Source: JAIPEI01 sp964443135
Lineage (GTDB): Bacteria; Desulfobacterota; DSM-4660; Desulfatiglandales; HGW-15
Direction of reading: 5' to 3'
Length of the DNA: 64,000 nt
Assembly: GCA_964443135.1 (NCBI GenBank)
Contig: CAYUBQ010000001.1
Location: 1 to 64,000 of the forward strand
Shown here: one piece after another, positions 35,076 to 43,427 of the stretch
How positions within the stretch are numbered: the stretch's first letter is position 1
How the letters are laid out: the number at the start of each line of letters is the position of its first letter
Notes under the pieces: generated by a model
Database searches by the model: none
Seen by the model: the letters and a program-made list of their open reading frames with translations, nothing else
Told to the model about the DNA's origin: nothing
Position numbers and translations under genes: made by a program

Positions 35076-36389
35076 TTAATGCATTAAGTTTACTAAATAT
35101 AGGGCAGTTCCGGGAAAAGCTATGATAATAGCTAATGCTATAGCATCACATATTAAGAATGGTGTTGCCGCCTTATATAGATCCCACATTGTGGTGTCAG
35201 GCGGTGAAACCGCTTTCATGACGAACAAGCTCAGCCCAAAAGGAGGAGAGGTTGCGGCCATTTCCATATTGAGCAAGACAATAACGGAAAACCAGATTGG
35301 ATTAAAGCCTGCAGACTCAGCTATAGGCATAAAGATAGGCATTGTAATCATCATTATTGACATATTCTCCATAAAACAGCCAAGAATAATGAGAACAATT
35401 TGCAATAATATTAATAGTAGAATAGGTGGTAAGGATAACCCTGTAACGAACTCAACAAAGCCTTGCGTAGCTCCGGAAATTGCTAGAATTTGACTGAAGA
35501 CCATAGCTCCTGCAAGAATAAATAATACCATAATGGAAGTTTTTGCTGTTCTGGTGAGAGAATCAATAAGCACTGTCCAAGTCAGTTTTTTATAGCACGC
35601 CGCCAATAAAAAGACCCCAGCCGCTCCCGTTGCTGCTGCTTCAGAGGGTGTGGCTACACCAAGAAAAATCAGCCCCAAGACTAAAAAGATAATTCCACCA
35701 ATAGGAACAATATATATTAAGGTAAACATTAGCTTTCTACGCAATGGCATTACCTTTTTTTCGTAGTTTGGTGCTATATGTGGCTGAACATAACACCTTA
35801 GTACAATATAAAGTATATAACATAACGCCATAATCAATCCGGGAATAATGATTGCAATTAATAGTTCTGCAACCGAGACTTTCGTTAGAACCGCAAGAAT
35901 AATGCCAAGCGCCGTCGGAGGGATCATGATAGAAAGACCGCCACTCCCCAAAATGGGCCCTAAACTCATCGGTTTTTTGTATCCCCTCCGTTCCATTTCA
36001 GGTACGAGAAGTTTGCCAAAAACCGCAATGCTTGACATGCTTGAACCGCTCATGCAGGCAAACAGTGAGCCGGCCCCTACAGCAACCAGCCCCAGCCTGC
36101 CAGGCAGACGGCCAACCCATTGGTCCACGGCATCCAAGACGTTGTGGGAAATTCCCGAGCGAAAAGTGGTCTCCCCCATGAGAATGAAGAGGACAACTGT
36201 AACGAGGGAGAAGTGAGCCAATCCGCTGAAGAGACTTGTAATAATCTGCTCAAAGCCAGACAGCCCGCCCCATAGCCAATAGGATCCGCCGAGACTGACC
36301 AAAATGAAAGAGAGCGCAACAGGCAATCCGATTAGCATTAGGCCAATGAGGCTTACAAAAAAGACGACTAGAATGAGCCACCATTCCAT
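35076..36389 (-). CDS. dctM: TRAP transporter large permease
   Basis: 437 residues with about twelve hydrophobic segments, the expected length for DctM. Typical stretches include FACMSGSSMSSIAVFGKLLVPEME, GGLSIMIPPTALGIIL and FMENMSIMMITMPIFMPI. It uses the Na+ or H+ gradient to import a solute delivered by the periplasmic binding protein. It is transcribed after dctQ, with 78 bases between. Base composition is AT-rich. Confidence 0.92.
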   Translation of the reverse strand: MEWWLILVVFFVSLIGLMLIGLPVALSFILVSLGGSYWLWGGLSGFEQIITSLFSGLAHFSLVTVVLFILMGETTFRSGISHNVLDAVDQWVGRLPGRLGLVAVGAGSLFACMSGSSMSSIAVFGKLLVPEMERRGYKKPMSLGPILGSGGLSIMIPPTALGIILAVLTKVSVAELLIAIIIPGLIMALCYILYIVLRCYVQPHIAPNYEKKVMPLRRKLMFTLIYIVPIGGIIFLVLGLIFLGVATPSEAAATGAAGVFLLAACYKKLTWTVLIDSLTRTAKTSIMVLFILAGAMVFSQILAISGATQGFVEFVTGLSLPPILLLILLQIVLIILGCFMENMSIMMITMPIFMPIAESAGFNPIWFSVIVLLNMEMAATSPPFGLSLFVMKAVSPPDTTMWDLYKAATPFLICDAIALAIIIAFPGTALYLVNLMH

Positions 36390-36467
36390 AAAAGCCTTCC
36401 CTAGTATTATAGTTATTTATATGTTGATGATTTATTACCTGTTTTTTGCACTAATAACTTTTTCCGA

Positions 36468-36971
36468 TTATTTACTATCTTCAACGTGATTCATTCTCCT
36501 TCTAATTATTTGAAAAAAATAAAACAAAAAGCCTATTGGGATAACAATATATATATACCATAACTTTGTTTCCAATATGTCAACACTTTTTACATTTCTT
36601 TGATAAAAATCAAATACAACTTTAAAACCATAAATTGCAATAATAATACAAGTGATTGATCCTATAATGGATGTAACTATATCTAATATATGTCGGACAT
36701 TTTCATTGATAGAACCAATAATGATTTCTACTTTAATGTGACCATCTTCTCGCTCAAGCCAAGCTGCGCCTAAAAAAGCTATAAAACCGATACAGTATTC
36801 TGATATTTGAACGATCCAACCTATGGGTGAATGAAAAAAATATCTAGATAAAACAGATACACAAATTGCAATTAGCAGAAATAATATAACTACACCTGCT
36901 AAGAATGCGAAACATTTTGTAACTGCATCAATCACCTTATATATTTTGTTGATTATAAACATGCTTACCAT
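36468..36971 (-). CDS. dctQ: TRAP transporter small permease
   Basis: 167 residues (start at the ATG at 36971; a GTG at 36986 is possible) with four membrane segments and the DctQ feature FLGAAWLEREDGHIKVEI. It forms the membrane complex with the large permease. The order DctP-DctQ-DctM is complete here. Confidence 0.88.
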   Translation of the reverse strand: MVSMFIINKIYKVIDAVTKCFAFLAGVVILFLLIAICVSVLSRYFFHSPIGWIVQISEYCIGFIAFLGAAWLEREDGHIKVEIIIGSINENVRHILDIVTSIIGSITCIIIAIYGFKVVFDFYQRNVKSVDILETKLWYIYIVIPIGFLFYFFQIIRRRMNHVEDSK

Positions 36972-37009
36972 TTTCCGTCCGTGCACTGAAGATGTGTTAA
37001 TAGAGCGAT

Positions 37010-37099
37010 GGGGTAGAGCAGCTCAAGCTGATGTTCGATATCAAACAAACTTTAAGTTATTGGTCAGATCATAATAATAAGATGATTAAGCTGCTCCCC
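37010..37099 (-). terminator. Stem-loop between dctP and dctQM (possible attenuator)
   Basis: GAGCAGCT (37016-37023) pairs with AGCTGCTC (37089-37096), and GGGG with CCCC extends the stem after a two-base bulge; the loop is about 65 bases. In TRAP operons, an intercistronic hairpin after dctP commonly makes the binding protein more abundant than the permeases. There is no T-tract, so mRNA stabilisation is as likely as termination. Confidence 0.4.
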
Positions 37100-37125
37100 C
37101 CTTCCGCCTTATCATGTTACATGGA

Positions 37126-38112
37126 CTATTTACTCATACTGAAAAAGTTCATCACTTTAGCAAAATTATCTGGATCCATTTTTTCTTTGAGTTCCTTTAG
37201 ACCAACCTCATTTGCTTTAGTTGATAACCATTCACCGTCTTCTCTTGTAAATTGAATAACTTCAAGTCCGTTATTCACGCAAGTTTCAAATGATCGATCC
37301 ATAAGCTTTTCGGAAGCTTTTATCATATCTGCCTCAAGTTCCTGCTGTACATTGTTGAGAATTTTCTTTGCTTCTGTTGGTAACTGGTCCCACTTTTTCG
37401 CATTCATGATAACCACTTCATCCCGATTCCAGAAACCGGGCCTGACTCCATAGTCAACGACTTCGTAGAGGCTGTGCTCGACCACGAATTCCGCCGGAAG
37501 AACGAAGCCATCGACGATGCCCCGATCGACAGCGGAGTAGATGTCTGAAATGGGTATCGAGACGGCCTCTGCGCCCAAGTACTGAACGAGCTTAGTAGGC
37601 GACTTTCCTACCCGCAGCATCTGTCCTTTGAAGTCCTGTGGACGTTTTACTGCTTTATTGGTCCAGATGTTGAAAAGGGTCCCCCAGTTTTCCCTCCCGA
37701 CAAAATGCAGTCCACCCTCTGTGTGAACTTTGGTTAGAAAATCATAGTAGCCCGATTGTCTTTCTTCGGCAGGGGTCAACGGAGAGAACGTCAGTGAGTG
37801 ACCGGCGGGAACCAGATTCATATAGTAACTCGTAGGCACCAGCGAAAGGTCGATCGATCCTCTCCTGACGGCTTCCGGCTGATCCCGCCCTGGTATACTT
37901 TCTGGACCACCGACCAATTTGATTTGGACAATTCCCTTACCTCTCTGATTGACTTGCTCCAAGAACCATTCAAATCCCTTGGTCGCAGGACCAGGAGTTT
38001 GAAATGTAACGGCTCTGATCGTAATCTCTTTCGCATCTGCGGAGTTAGTCCACAAACACACTGAGCACAATAGAACCAAAAGCAAGTTTACCATTCTAAA
38101 TCTTTTGATCAT
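37126..38112 (-). CDS. dctP: TRAP transporter solute-binding protein
   Basis: 328 residues from the ATG at 38112, which has a strong AGGAGGG. A signal peptide is visible (MVNLLLVLLCSVCLWTNSADA). The DctP fold shows KLVGGPESIPG, GLHFVGRENWGTLFNIWT, the Arg-containing substrate loop GQMLRVGKSPTKLVQYLGA and GIVDGFVLPAEF. Family members bind carboxylates through a conserved Arg; the ligand here is probably the substrate of the adjacent catabolic genes. A fragment of a second DctP gene persists at 21065-21319. Confidence 0.92.
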   Translation of the reverse strand: MIKRFRMVNLLLVLLCSVCLWTNSADAKEITIRAVTFQTPGPATKGFEWFLEQVNQRGKGIVQIKLVGGPESIPGRDQPEAVRRGSIDLSLVPTSYYMNLVPAGHSLTFSPLTPAEERQSGYYDFLTKVHTEGGLHFVGRENWGTLFNIWTNKAVKRPQDFKGQMLRVGKSPTKLVQYLGAEAVSIPISDIYSAVDRGIVDGFVLPAEFVVEHSLYEVVDYGVRPGFWNRDEVVIMNAKKWDQLPTEAKKILNNVQQELEADMIKASEKLMDRSFETCVNNGLEVIQFTREDGEWLSTKANEVGLKELKEKMDPDNFAKVMNFFSMSK

Positions 38113-38741
38113 GATTCCCTCCTTGTCGACATTCATGAATGCCTAGAATAAGGTTATCTATTGATGCTTGGTTAGTTCAAGACGCATCAGACCATATTTT
38201 ATAGAATGGATCTCTATTGTGCCTTTTCATCGGATAAATCTATTCATTAACTCTCTTGAATTGCATTCTTTTAATTACCTATCCGTACGAGGCTGCATAC
38301 AAAAAGAAATCTTGGTAAAACTCATGGTCGTTATTTTGTATGGAAACGGTGACCGACCAGCGACATTTTAACGACTTGGCGAGGCTCGGTGGGCTCAAAA
38401 TACATGGCTTAACCTCACGTGCTTGAGATGGTCATCATAATAGGCAGGCTCAAATAGTCGATGACAACCATGGGGTGCCTGCACTAAGTCTACTTCCGCT
38501 GATCTCTCGTTCAAGTTAAGCCCGAACCTGGAAAACGCTTTGAAATGAATTCCTGAAGGAGTCGTAAAAAATCCATAGCCTTGATATCCATCTTTCGAGT
38601 TTCATCAAGTAATAGGCGGTCTTTGTGATTTTGTCGATTCCTGCTTCGCGCATAAAGGAAATGGTTTCCAGCTTCACTGGTTCAAGGGCATCCTTCCGGA
38701 ACGACTATATACAATCTTGTATACAAACCAGTTTCCGCTTG
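38113..38741. other. Gene-poor right edge of the catabolic island
   Basis: AT-rich bases holding the dctP promoter region and the boundary to host DNA. On the minus strand at about 38500-38700 a frame reads LEPVKLETISFMREAGIDK and then KTAYYLMKLERWISRLW, which may be a gene remnant; it has no start and no recognised family. At 38386-38402 a stretch containing TCGGTGGGCT resembles 18725-18741 at the left edge of the island. Confidence 0.35.
38718..38727. promoter_or_regulatory. Palindromic operator candidate
   Basis: TTGTATACAA is a perfect palindrome, followed leftwards by a near repeat (ATATACAA). This sequence type is typical of GntR/FCD operators. It lies at the junction next to the truncated radical SAM pseudogene, so it may belong to a lost gene. 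Confidence 0.3.
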
Positions 38742-39813
38742 TCAAGCGATTTCTTCAGCCTCGAGAATAAGAATGCCAGTCCGCCGCGTTAGGCGTCGGT
38801 AGCGGAAGCAGAACGTGCACTTCCCCCAGTAGCAACCCTCGGCCATCCGGATCGGCGCGTAGCGCCGCGGCACGGGGTACCGCTCCCAAGGGGTGTAGCT
38901 GAAGTCGGGGTGCGGAAGGGAGGCCAGGGGCAGGGGCTCGCAGGGCTCCGTCTCCACCACCTGGCCCCTCTCAGGTACCGGAGGCTGGGGACTTCCTCGA
39001 GCGCTCCGCCGGAGCGAAGCGTCTCGAGCAGGCGCTCCAGCGGGACCTCTCCTTCCCGAAGCGCAGCTGAGTGAAAGAAGCGCCTGAAAAGAAGCGGGGT
39101 GTTGAGCAGGCCGCCCCGGATGTTCAGGAGGTGCTTCCCCCCGACCACTACGTGGACGTCCGGAAGATGCTCCCTCACCAGCCCGCCCAGGGTCAGGGCC
39201 GCGACGAACTGGTGGTAGCTCGAGATCGAGATGCCCACGGCCCGGGGCGACCACCGCTCGATCCGAGGAAGGATATGGTCCTGAAAATAAGGTAGGAACA
39301 CGTTCCTGGCGGGATCCACGCAAGAGCGGCCAAGTCCTCCGGGGTGTCCACGTCTCCCCTTCGGTAGTGGTCGAAGGAGAGGTCCCCGGGTCCGTGCACC
39401 CGGCTGCACAGCCGGAACAGCCGCTCCAGGTCGTCCAAGGCCTGCACCGCAAGCTCGGGGCGCAGGAAGGCGTCCATCTCTCGAAACACGGAAAGGGTAT
39501 GCTCGATGCGATCCGCCGCCCGCTCCCACTGCGCGATCTCCCGGCCCGAAGGGGCCTTCCAGCCCGGCCCCTGGGAACCGTCCGGCGCTTCGGACAATCT
39601 CCGCGCCGCGTCGAGAAATCCCTCCAGCGTCACCGGTGTGAACAGGTAACGAGTAAAGAAGGACACGTTTTCATCCAGAGTCACCACACCCGCGCCCATC
39701 CGCCTGAGGTGGGCGGCCAACGTGGGCAGGGCCAGATGGGGGACCATAGGCAACCACACCGGGGGGAAGATCAGGCAAAGATCCACCCCTTCTTGTTTGC
39801 TTTGGACATGCAA
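38742..39813 (-). pseudogene. Frameshifted, truncated B12-binding radical SAM gene
   Basis: Three frames must be joined to read one protein. The start MHVQSKQEGVDLCLIFPPVW to DLAALA is in the first frame; DPARNVFLPYFQDHI, VGISISSYHQFVAAL and HVVVGGKHLLNIRG (cobalamin-binding fold) are in a second; VPERGQVVETEPCEPLP, DFSYTPWERYPVPR and the Fe-S motif EGCYWGKCTFC are in a third. The shifts fall near 39320 and 38975. The chain stops soon after the Fe-S motif, so the SAM barrel is missing. The end coincides with the change to AT-rich island DNA, which suggests the island boundary cut this gene. Confidence 0.82.
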
Positions 39814-40315
39814 GAGATAGAACCTCTTTGCGTCACATCATCGCATTGGGTGCATTTTGTATCAATAAAGCCAACCAGATCGTTGTTGATAGAAAAGAAC
39901 CTTTCGCTCGCTTCCCTTTGATTGCCAACGTGATTTCGCAGGAGAGATTCCCGAGAGACGTTTCACATACCCCGAGCGGCATCAAAGGCGTACGCACGCC
40001 TGCCCATTCGCCCGCGTGCAAACCGGCACAGAGTCTTTCCTGTTGCCCTCGCCATAGATCAATTGACCCTCACGACGGACCCGCCCACCGTCGGGCACCT
40101 GTCAGGCCCAAGGCCTTGGCCGATCCCTGCCAGTCCCTGAGAAAGGTCGCCATTGTCTCGAAGAGCGAGATTGCTTTCCTTACTGACATATCATCTTGGG
40201 AAATCCCAGCCTACTTCAAAATGCGGTTTTTACAAAAATCTCTATCCGTTGTGTTCTCTGAGCACGTCTGCAGATGAAATCTGTGGACGGCGGTGACTGG
40301 CGGATCCCACATACC
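39814..40315. other. Spacer between the radical SAM pseudogene and the superoxide dismutase gene
   Basis: No supported gene. A 39-codon minus-strand frame at about 40070-40190 (MSVRKAISLFETMATFLRDW, ending TGARRWAGPS) looks protein-like but has no family or clear ribosome binding site and may be a remnant. No tRNA or riboswitch was recognised. Confidence 0.3.
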
Positions 40316-41065
40316 CTAGCGGTACCCCGCCAGGTCCTTGACCTGCTCGTACCGCCTGGCCGCTTCGACCCAGTTGGCGATCTTCAGGAAGCTCCGGACG
40401 TAGTCCCCCCGCCGGTTCTGGTACTGGAGATAGTAGGCGTGCTCCCAGACGTCGCAGACCAGCAGGGGATGGACTCCCCAGATGCCCAGGTCCTGGTGCT
40501 TCTCGGCCTGAAGGACCACCAGATGGCCCATGTAGGGCTCGTGGGCCAGGACCCCCCATCCGCTCCCCTCCACCGCGCCCGTGGCCGCGGCGAACTGCTC
40601 CTTGAACGCCTGAAAGCTCCCGAAGCTCCGCTCCAGGGCCTTCAGGAACGCTCCCTCGGGCTCCGTTCCCTTCGGCGTCATGCTGCCCCAGTAGAGGGAG
40701 TGGAGCGCGTGACCCGATCCGTGGAAGGCGAGCTCCCTGGACCAGTGCTTGATCATGGCGTAGTCACCGGCGGCCCGGGCCTCGGCCAGGGCCGAGAGGG
40801 CCGCGTTGAACCCCTTGACGTACCCGGCGTGGTGCTTGTCGTGGTGGATGGTCAGGGTCTTCTTGTCCACGTGGGGCTCGAGCGCGTCGTAGGCGTAAGG
40901 AAGCGGCGGGAGTCTGCATCCCCCGCTCAACCCGGCGGTCTTCGTCTCCGAGCCGCCGTGGGAGGAGGCGTGTGCCGTCCCCCGGAGGCTGTGTACGCCG
41001 GCCACGGTCACGGCGGCCGCGCCCAGTCCCTTCATCACGTCTCTACGCGTCCAGAGGTCTTTCAT
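40316..41065 (-). CDS. Tat-exported iron/manganese superoxide dismutase
   Basis: 249 residues. The twin-arginine signal is at TRRDVMKGLGAAAVTVAG, and the mature Fe/Mn-SOD has all four metal ligands: His in LTIHHDKHHAGYV, His in LAFHGSGHALHSLYWG, and Asp and His in VCDVWEHAYYLQYQ. It converts superoxide to hydrogen peroxide and oxygen, here in the periplasm. An exported Fe/Mn-SOD is a known strategy of anaerobes facing extracellular superoxide. Sequence alone does not separate iron from manganese use. It is a single gene, upstream of and divergent from the DsrE-like gene at 41323. Confidence 0.93.
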   Translation of the reverse strand: MKDLWTRRDVMKGLGAAAVTVAGVHSLRGTAHASSHGGSETKTAGLSGGCRLPPLPYAYDALEPHVDKKTLTIHHDKHHAGYVKGFNAALSALAEARAAGDYAMIKHWSRELAFHGSGHALHSLYWGSMTPKGTEPEGAFLKALERSFGSFQAFKEQFAAATGAVEGSGWGVLAHEPYMGHLVVLQAEKHQDLGIWGVHPLLVCDVWEHAYYLQYQNRRGDYVRSFLKIANWVEAARRYEQVKDLAGYR

Positions 41066-41322
41066 CGTCGTTCCTCCCGTTGAATGGGCGGGTTCTCTCT
41101 CCCGCGCGGTTCTCGGTTCCCTCTTTTCATGCGGGCCTGGAAAAGGACGTTTGTTTTCCCATCACTCCATACTGTGAGGCCCCAAAGGAAAATTGCAAGC
41201 CCATCCTCGAAACCTCTCGTGAAATCAAGGCTCTTTAGGACCATATCTTGGAGCGAAAAGGAGCGGCCGTCTCCCCCCGGCCGGCGGGGGAATCCCCCGG
41301 GATGGAGAAAGGAGAAGAGGAG

Positions 41323-41682
41323 ATGAACAACAACGTGGTGATTACGGTTTCGTGTGGGACCAACAACCCCAACCGGGCGACCCGGGCCATCCACCTGGCC
41401 ACGGTGGCCCACAAGGAAGGCAAGAACGTCACCCTGTTCCTGCTGGACGAGGCCGTCTACCTGGCCCGGGAGGGGCTGCTCGACAACCTGCGGGCCGCCA
41501 CCGGGGACGTGGCGGACGACCTCATGACCTACCTCCAGGCCCACGAGGTGCCCATCCTGGCCTGCACCCCCTGCGCCAAGGCCCGCCGGGTCAAGGAGGA
41601 GGAGCTGATCGAAGGCGCCCGCATGGCCTCTGCGGCCGAGCTCATCCACCTCGCCTGCGACGCCGCGGTGATCAGCCTGTAA
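41323..41682 (+). CDS. DsrE-family sulfur-carrier-like protein
   Basis: 119 residues from MNNNVVITVSCGTNNPNRA, with GGAG at eight bases; two upstream starts are possible. DsrE/TusD-like features include the parallel beta pattern (NVTLFLLDEAVYL) and a Cys-containing loop LACTPCAKARRV, where TusD-type proteins carry persulfide. It may accept or deliver sulfane sulfur. It converges on a second DsrE-superfamily gene. Confidence 0.82.
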   Translation: MNNNVVITVSCGTNNPNRATRAIHLATVAHKEGKNVTLFLLDEAVYLAREGLLDNLRAATGDVADDLMTYLQAHEVPILACTPCAKARRVKEEELIEGARMASAAELIHLACDAAVISL

Positions 41683-41772
41683 GGGGCATCGTCAGGGTCC
41701 ATGGCTCGTGCGGCGGAAACAGCGCCTTCTCCGGGTGCGTTCCACGCGCCACACGAGCCGCCGGACGCCCCC

Positions 41773-42216
41773 CTACGTGAACAGGCAGAGCTTGCATTCC
41801 TTGGCGTACTTGACGAACTCCTCTGCCGCCCAGATGGAGACCCCTTCGATCAGCTCCTCTTCGGGAATCTCCATCATCTCCACGGTCATCAGGCACGCGA
41901 TGAGCTCCACCCCCTCGAGCTGGGCCATCTCCATGAGCTCGCCCAGGTTGGGAATGTGGGCCTTGTCGATCTTCTTCTTCATCATGGCCGTGGCCATGCT
42001 GGACATCCCTGGGACGGCGCCCATGAGCCCCGCCGGGATGAATTTGGCCCGGTCCACGCCCCCTTTGACCACCAGGTTCAGGCCCATGAAGGTGTAGAAG
42101 ATCTTGCTCTCCATCCCCAGGCGGGCCGCGTTGATGGCCAGGATCAGGGCTGGGTAGGCCCCGTCCAGGGTGTCCTTGCTGCAGATGAGTCCGGCCTTTT
42201 CCTTCTCCTGTGCCAC
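41773..42216 (-). CDS. DsrE/DsrF-like (DsrE2-type) family protein
   Basis: 147 residues from a GTG with GGGAGG seven bases upstream. The family pattern is clear: GAYPALILAINAARLGMESKIF, a Met-rich middle (MSSMATAMMKKK), the conserved Cys in LIACLMTVEMM and a C-terminal CKLC. DsrE2-like proteins take part in persulfide transfer with rhodanese/TusA partners, often at the membrane. A remnant of a cytochrome b gene lies directly upstream on the same strand. Confidence 0.85.
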   Translation of the reverse strand: MAQEKEKAGLICSKDTLDGAYPALILAINAARLGMESKIFYTFMGLNLVVKGGVDRAKFIPAGLMGAVPGMSSMATAMMKKKIDKAHIPNLGELMEMAQLEGVELIACLMTVEMMEIPEEELIEGVSIWAAEEFVKYAKECKLCLFT

Positions 42217-42250
42217 GGTTCTTCCTCCCTTCGACAATGCGGGTTTCACG

Positions 42251-42375
42251 CTAGTATAGCACACCGGTAGCCATCTGTACGGGGAACAGGAAGACCGGGA
42301 TCCCCAGGCAGGTCAGCCGCTGGAGCGGGTTGTGCCTGATGCGCTCGCTCTTGGGCACGATGGATCCCGAAGCCC
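42251..42375 (-). pseudogene. Remnant of a cytochrome b561/thiosulfate-reductase-type cytochrome b gene
   Basis: A minus-strand frame ending in a stop reads PKSERIRHNPLQRLTCLGIP and then VFLFPVQMATGVLY. The HNPLQRLTYLG plus FPLQxxTG pattern is characteristic of the second helix of membrane cytochrome b subunits. Everything before and after is missing. The rest of the gap 42217-42561 holds the start region of larE and nothing else recognised. Confidence 0.45.
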
Positions 42376-42561
42376 GTGACGCCCGGCACGACCACGCGGC
42401 CTGCACCCAGTGCCGGAACCGCTCGAACCGGTCTGGAACCGGATGCGTTTCCTGAGCCGGTGGAAAAGTCCGTTGAGTTTCCGCGGACCGCCTGCTACCA
42501 AGGAGGGAAACGCGGGCATTCGGCGACCTCCGAAGACCGGGATCTCATCCAAGGGAAGAGC

Positions 42562-43392
42562 ATGGCACAGGCGACCCTTCAGGAGAAGCAGGAACGGCTC
42601 ATGCACGACCTCGCGTCCGGCGGACCTGTGCTGGTGGCCTTCTCCGGGGGCGTGGACAGCGCCTTTCTGCTGACCGCGGCCGTCCGGGCCCTCGGCGTGG
42701 AGAAGGTGCTCGCGGCCACGGCCGAGGGACCGCTCTTCCCGAAACGGGAGCTGGAGCGGGCCTCGGCCTTCTGCAGGGAACGCCGCATCGCCCGGAGAAG
42801 GCTCCCCTTCGATCCCACCGGCCTGGAGGCCTTCTCGAGCAACCCGCCGGATCGCTGCCGCCTCTGCAAGGAGGCCCTGTCGGCCCTCCTGTGGGAAGCG
42901 GCGGCGGCATCGGGCACGAGGCGCGTTCTCCACGGCGCCAACCTGGACGATCTCGACGACTACCGGCCGGGGCTCCGGGCGGCCCGGGAGGCCGGAATCG
43001 AGGCCCCCCTTTTGGAAGCCGGGCTGAAAAAGGCCGAGATCCGGCGGCTCTCCAGGGAGATGGGGCTCTCCACCTGGGACCTCCCGAGCCGGGCCTGCCT
43101 GGCCTCCCGGATCCCCTACGGCGAGCGGATCACCCCGCCCGAGCTGAAGCGGATCGACCGGGCGGAGCGGTTCTTCGAGGAGGCGGGCTTCTCGCAGGTC
43201 CGGGTGCGCCACCACCAGGGGCTCGCCCGCGTGGAGATCCCGCCCGGGGAGATCGACCGCATCCTCGCGCCGGGTGTGCGGAAAGAGATCGTCGATCGGT
43301 TGAGGGAGCTGGGGTTTCTTCACGTGGCCCTGGACCTCGAGGGGTACGTGACGGGAAGCCTGAACCGGGAAATCATCGAAAATCAGGCGTGA
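42562..43392 (+). CDS. larE: ATP-dependent sacrificial sulfur transferase LarE
   Basis: 276 residues, the normal LarE length, from the ATG at 42562 with AAGGGAAG upstream. The PP-loop is at VAFSGGVDSAFLL, and the family patterns DRCRLCKEALSALL, HGANLDDLDDYRPG and LPSRACLASRIPYGERI are all present, including the Cys region that donates sulfur. LarE adenylates a pyridinium dicarboxylate and inserts sulfur to build the nickel-pincer cofactor of lactate racemase-type enzymes. LarB and LarC are not in the window. Confidence 0.88.
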   Translation: MAQATLQEKQERLMHDLASGGPVLVAFSGGVDSAFLLTAAVRALGVEKVLAATAEGPLFPKRELERASAFCRERRIARRRLPFDPTGLEAFSSNPPDRCRLCKEALSALLWEAAAASGTRRVLHGANLDDLDDYRPGLRAAREAGIEAPLLEAGLKKAEIRRLSREMGLSTWDLPSRACLASRIPYGERITPPELKRIDRAERFFEEAGFSQVRVRHHQGLARVEIPPGEIDRILAPGVRKEIVDRLRELGFLHVALDLEGYVTGSLNREIIENQA

Positions 43393-43427
43393 TCCCCGGA
43401 CGCCTGCGCAGTTGAAAGGAAGCGTGC

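Noticed and set aside
41703..41760. Possible terminator between the convergent DsrE genes
   Set aside because: Only an 8-bp pairing (GGCTCGTG/CACGAGCC) with a loop of over 40 bases and no T-tract.
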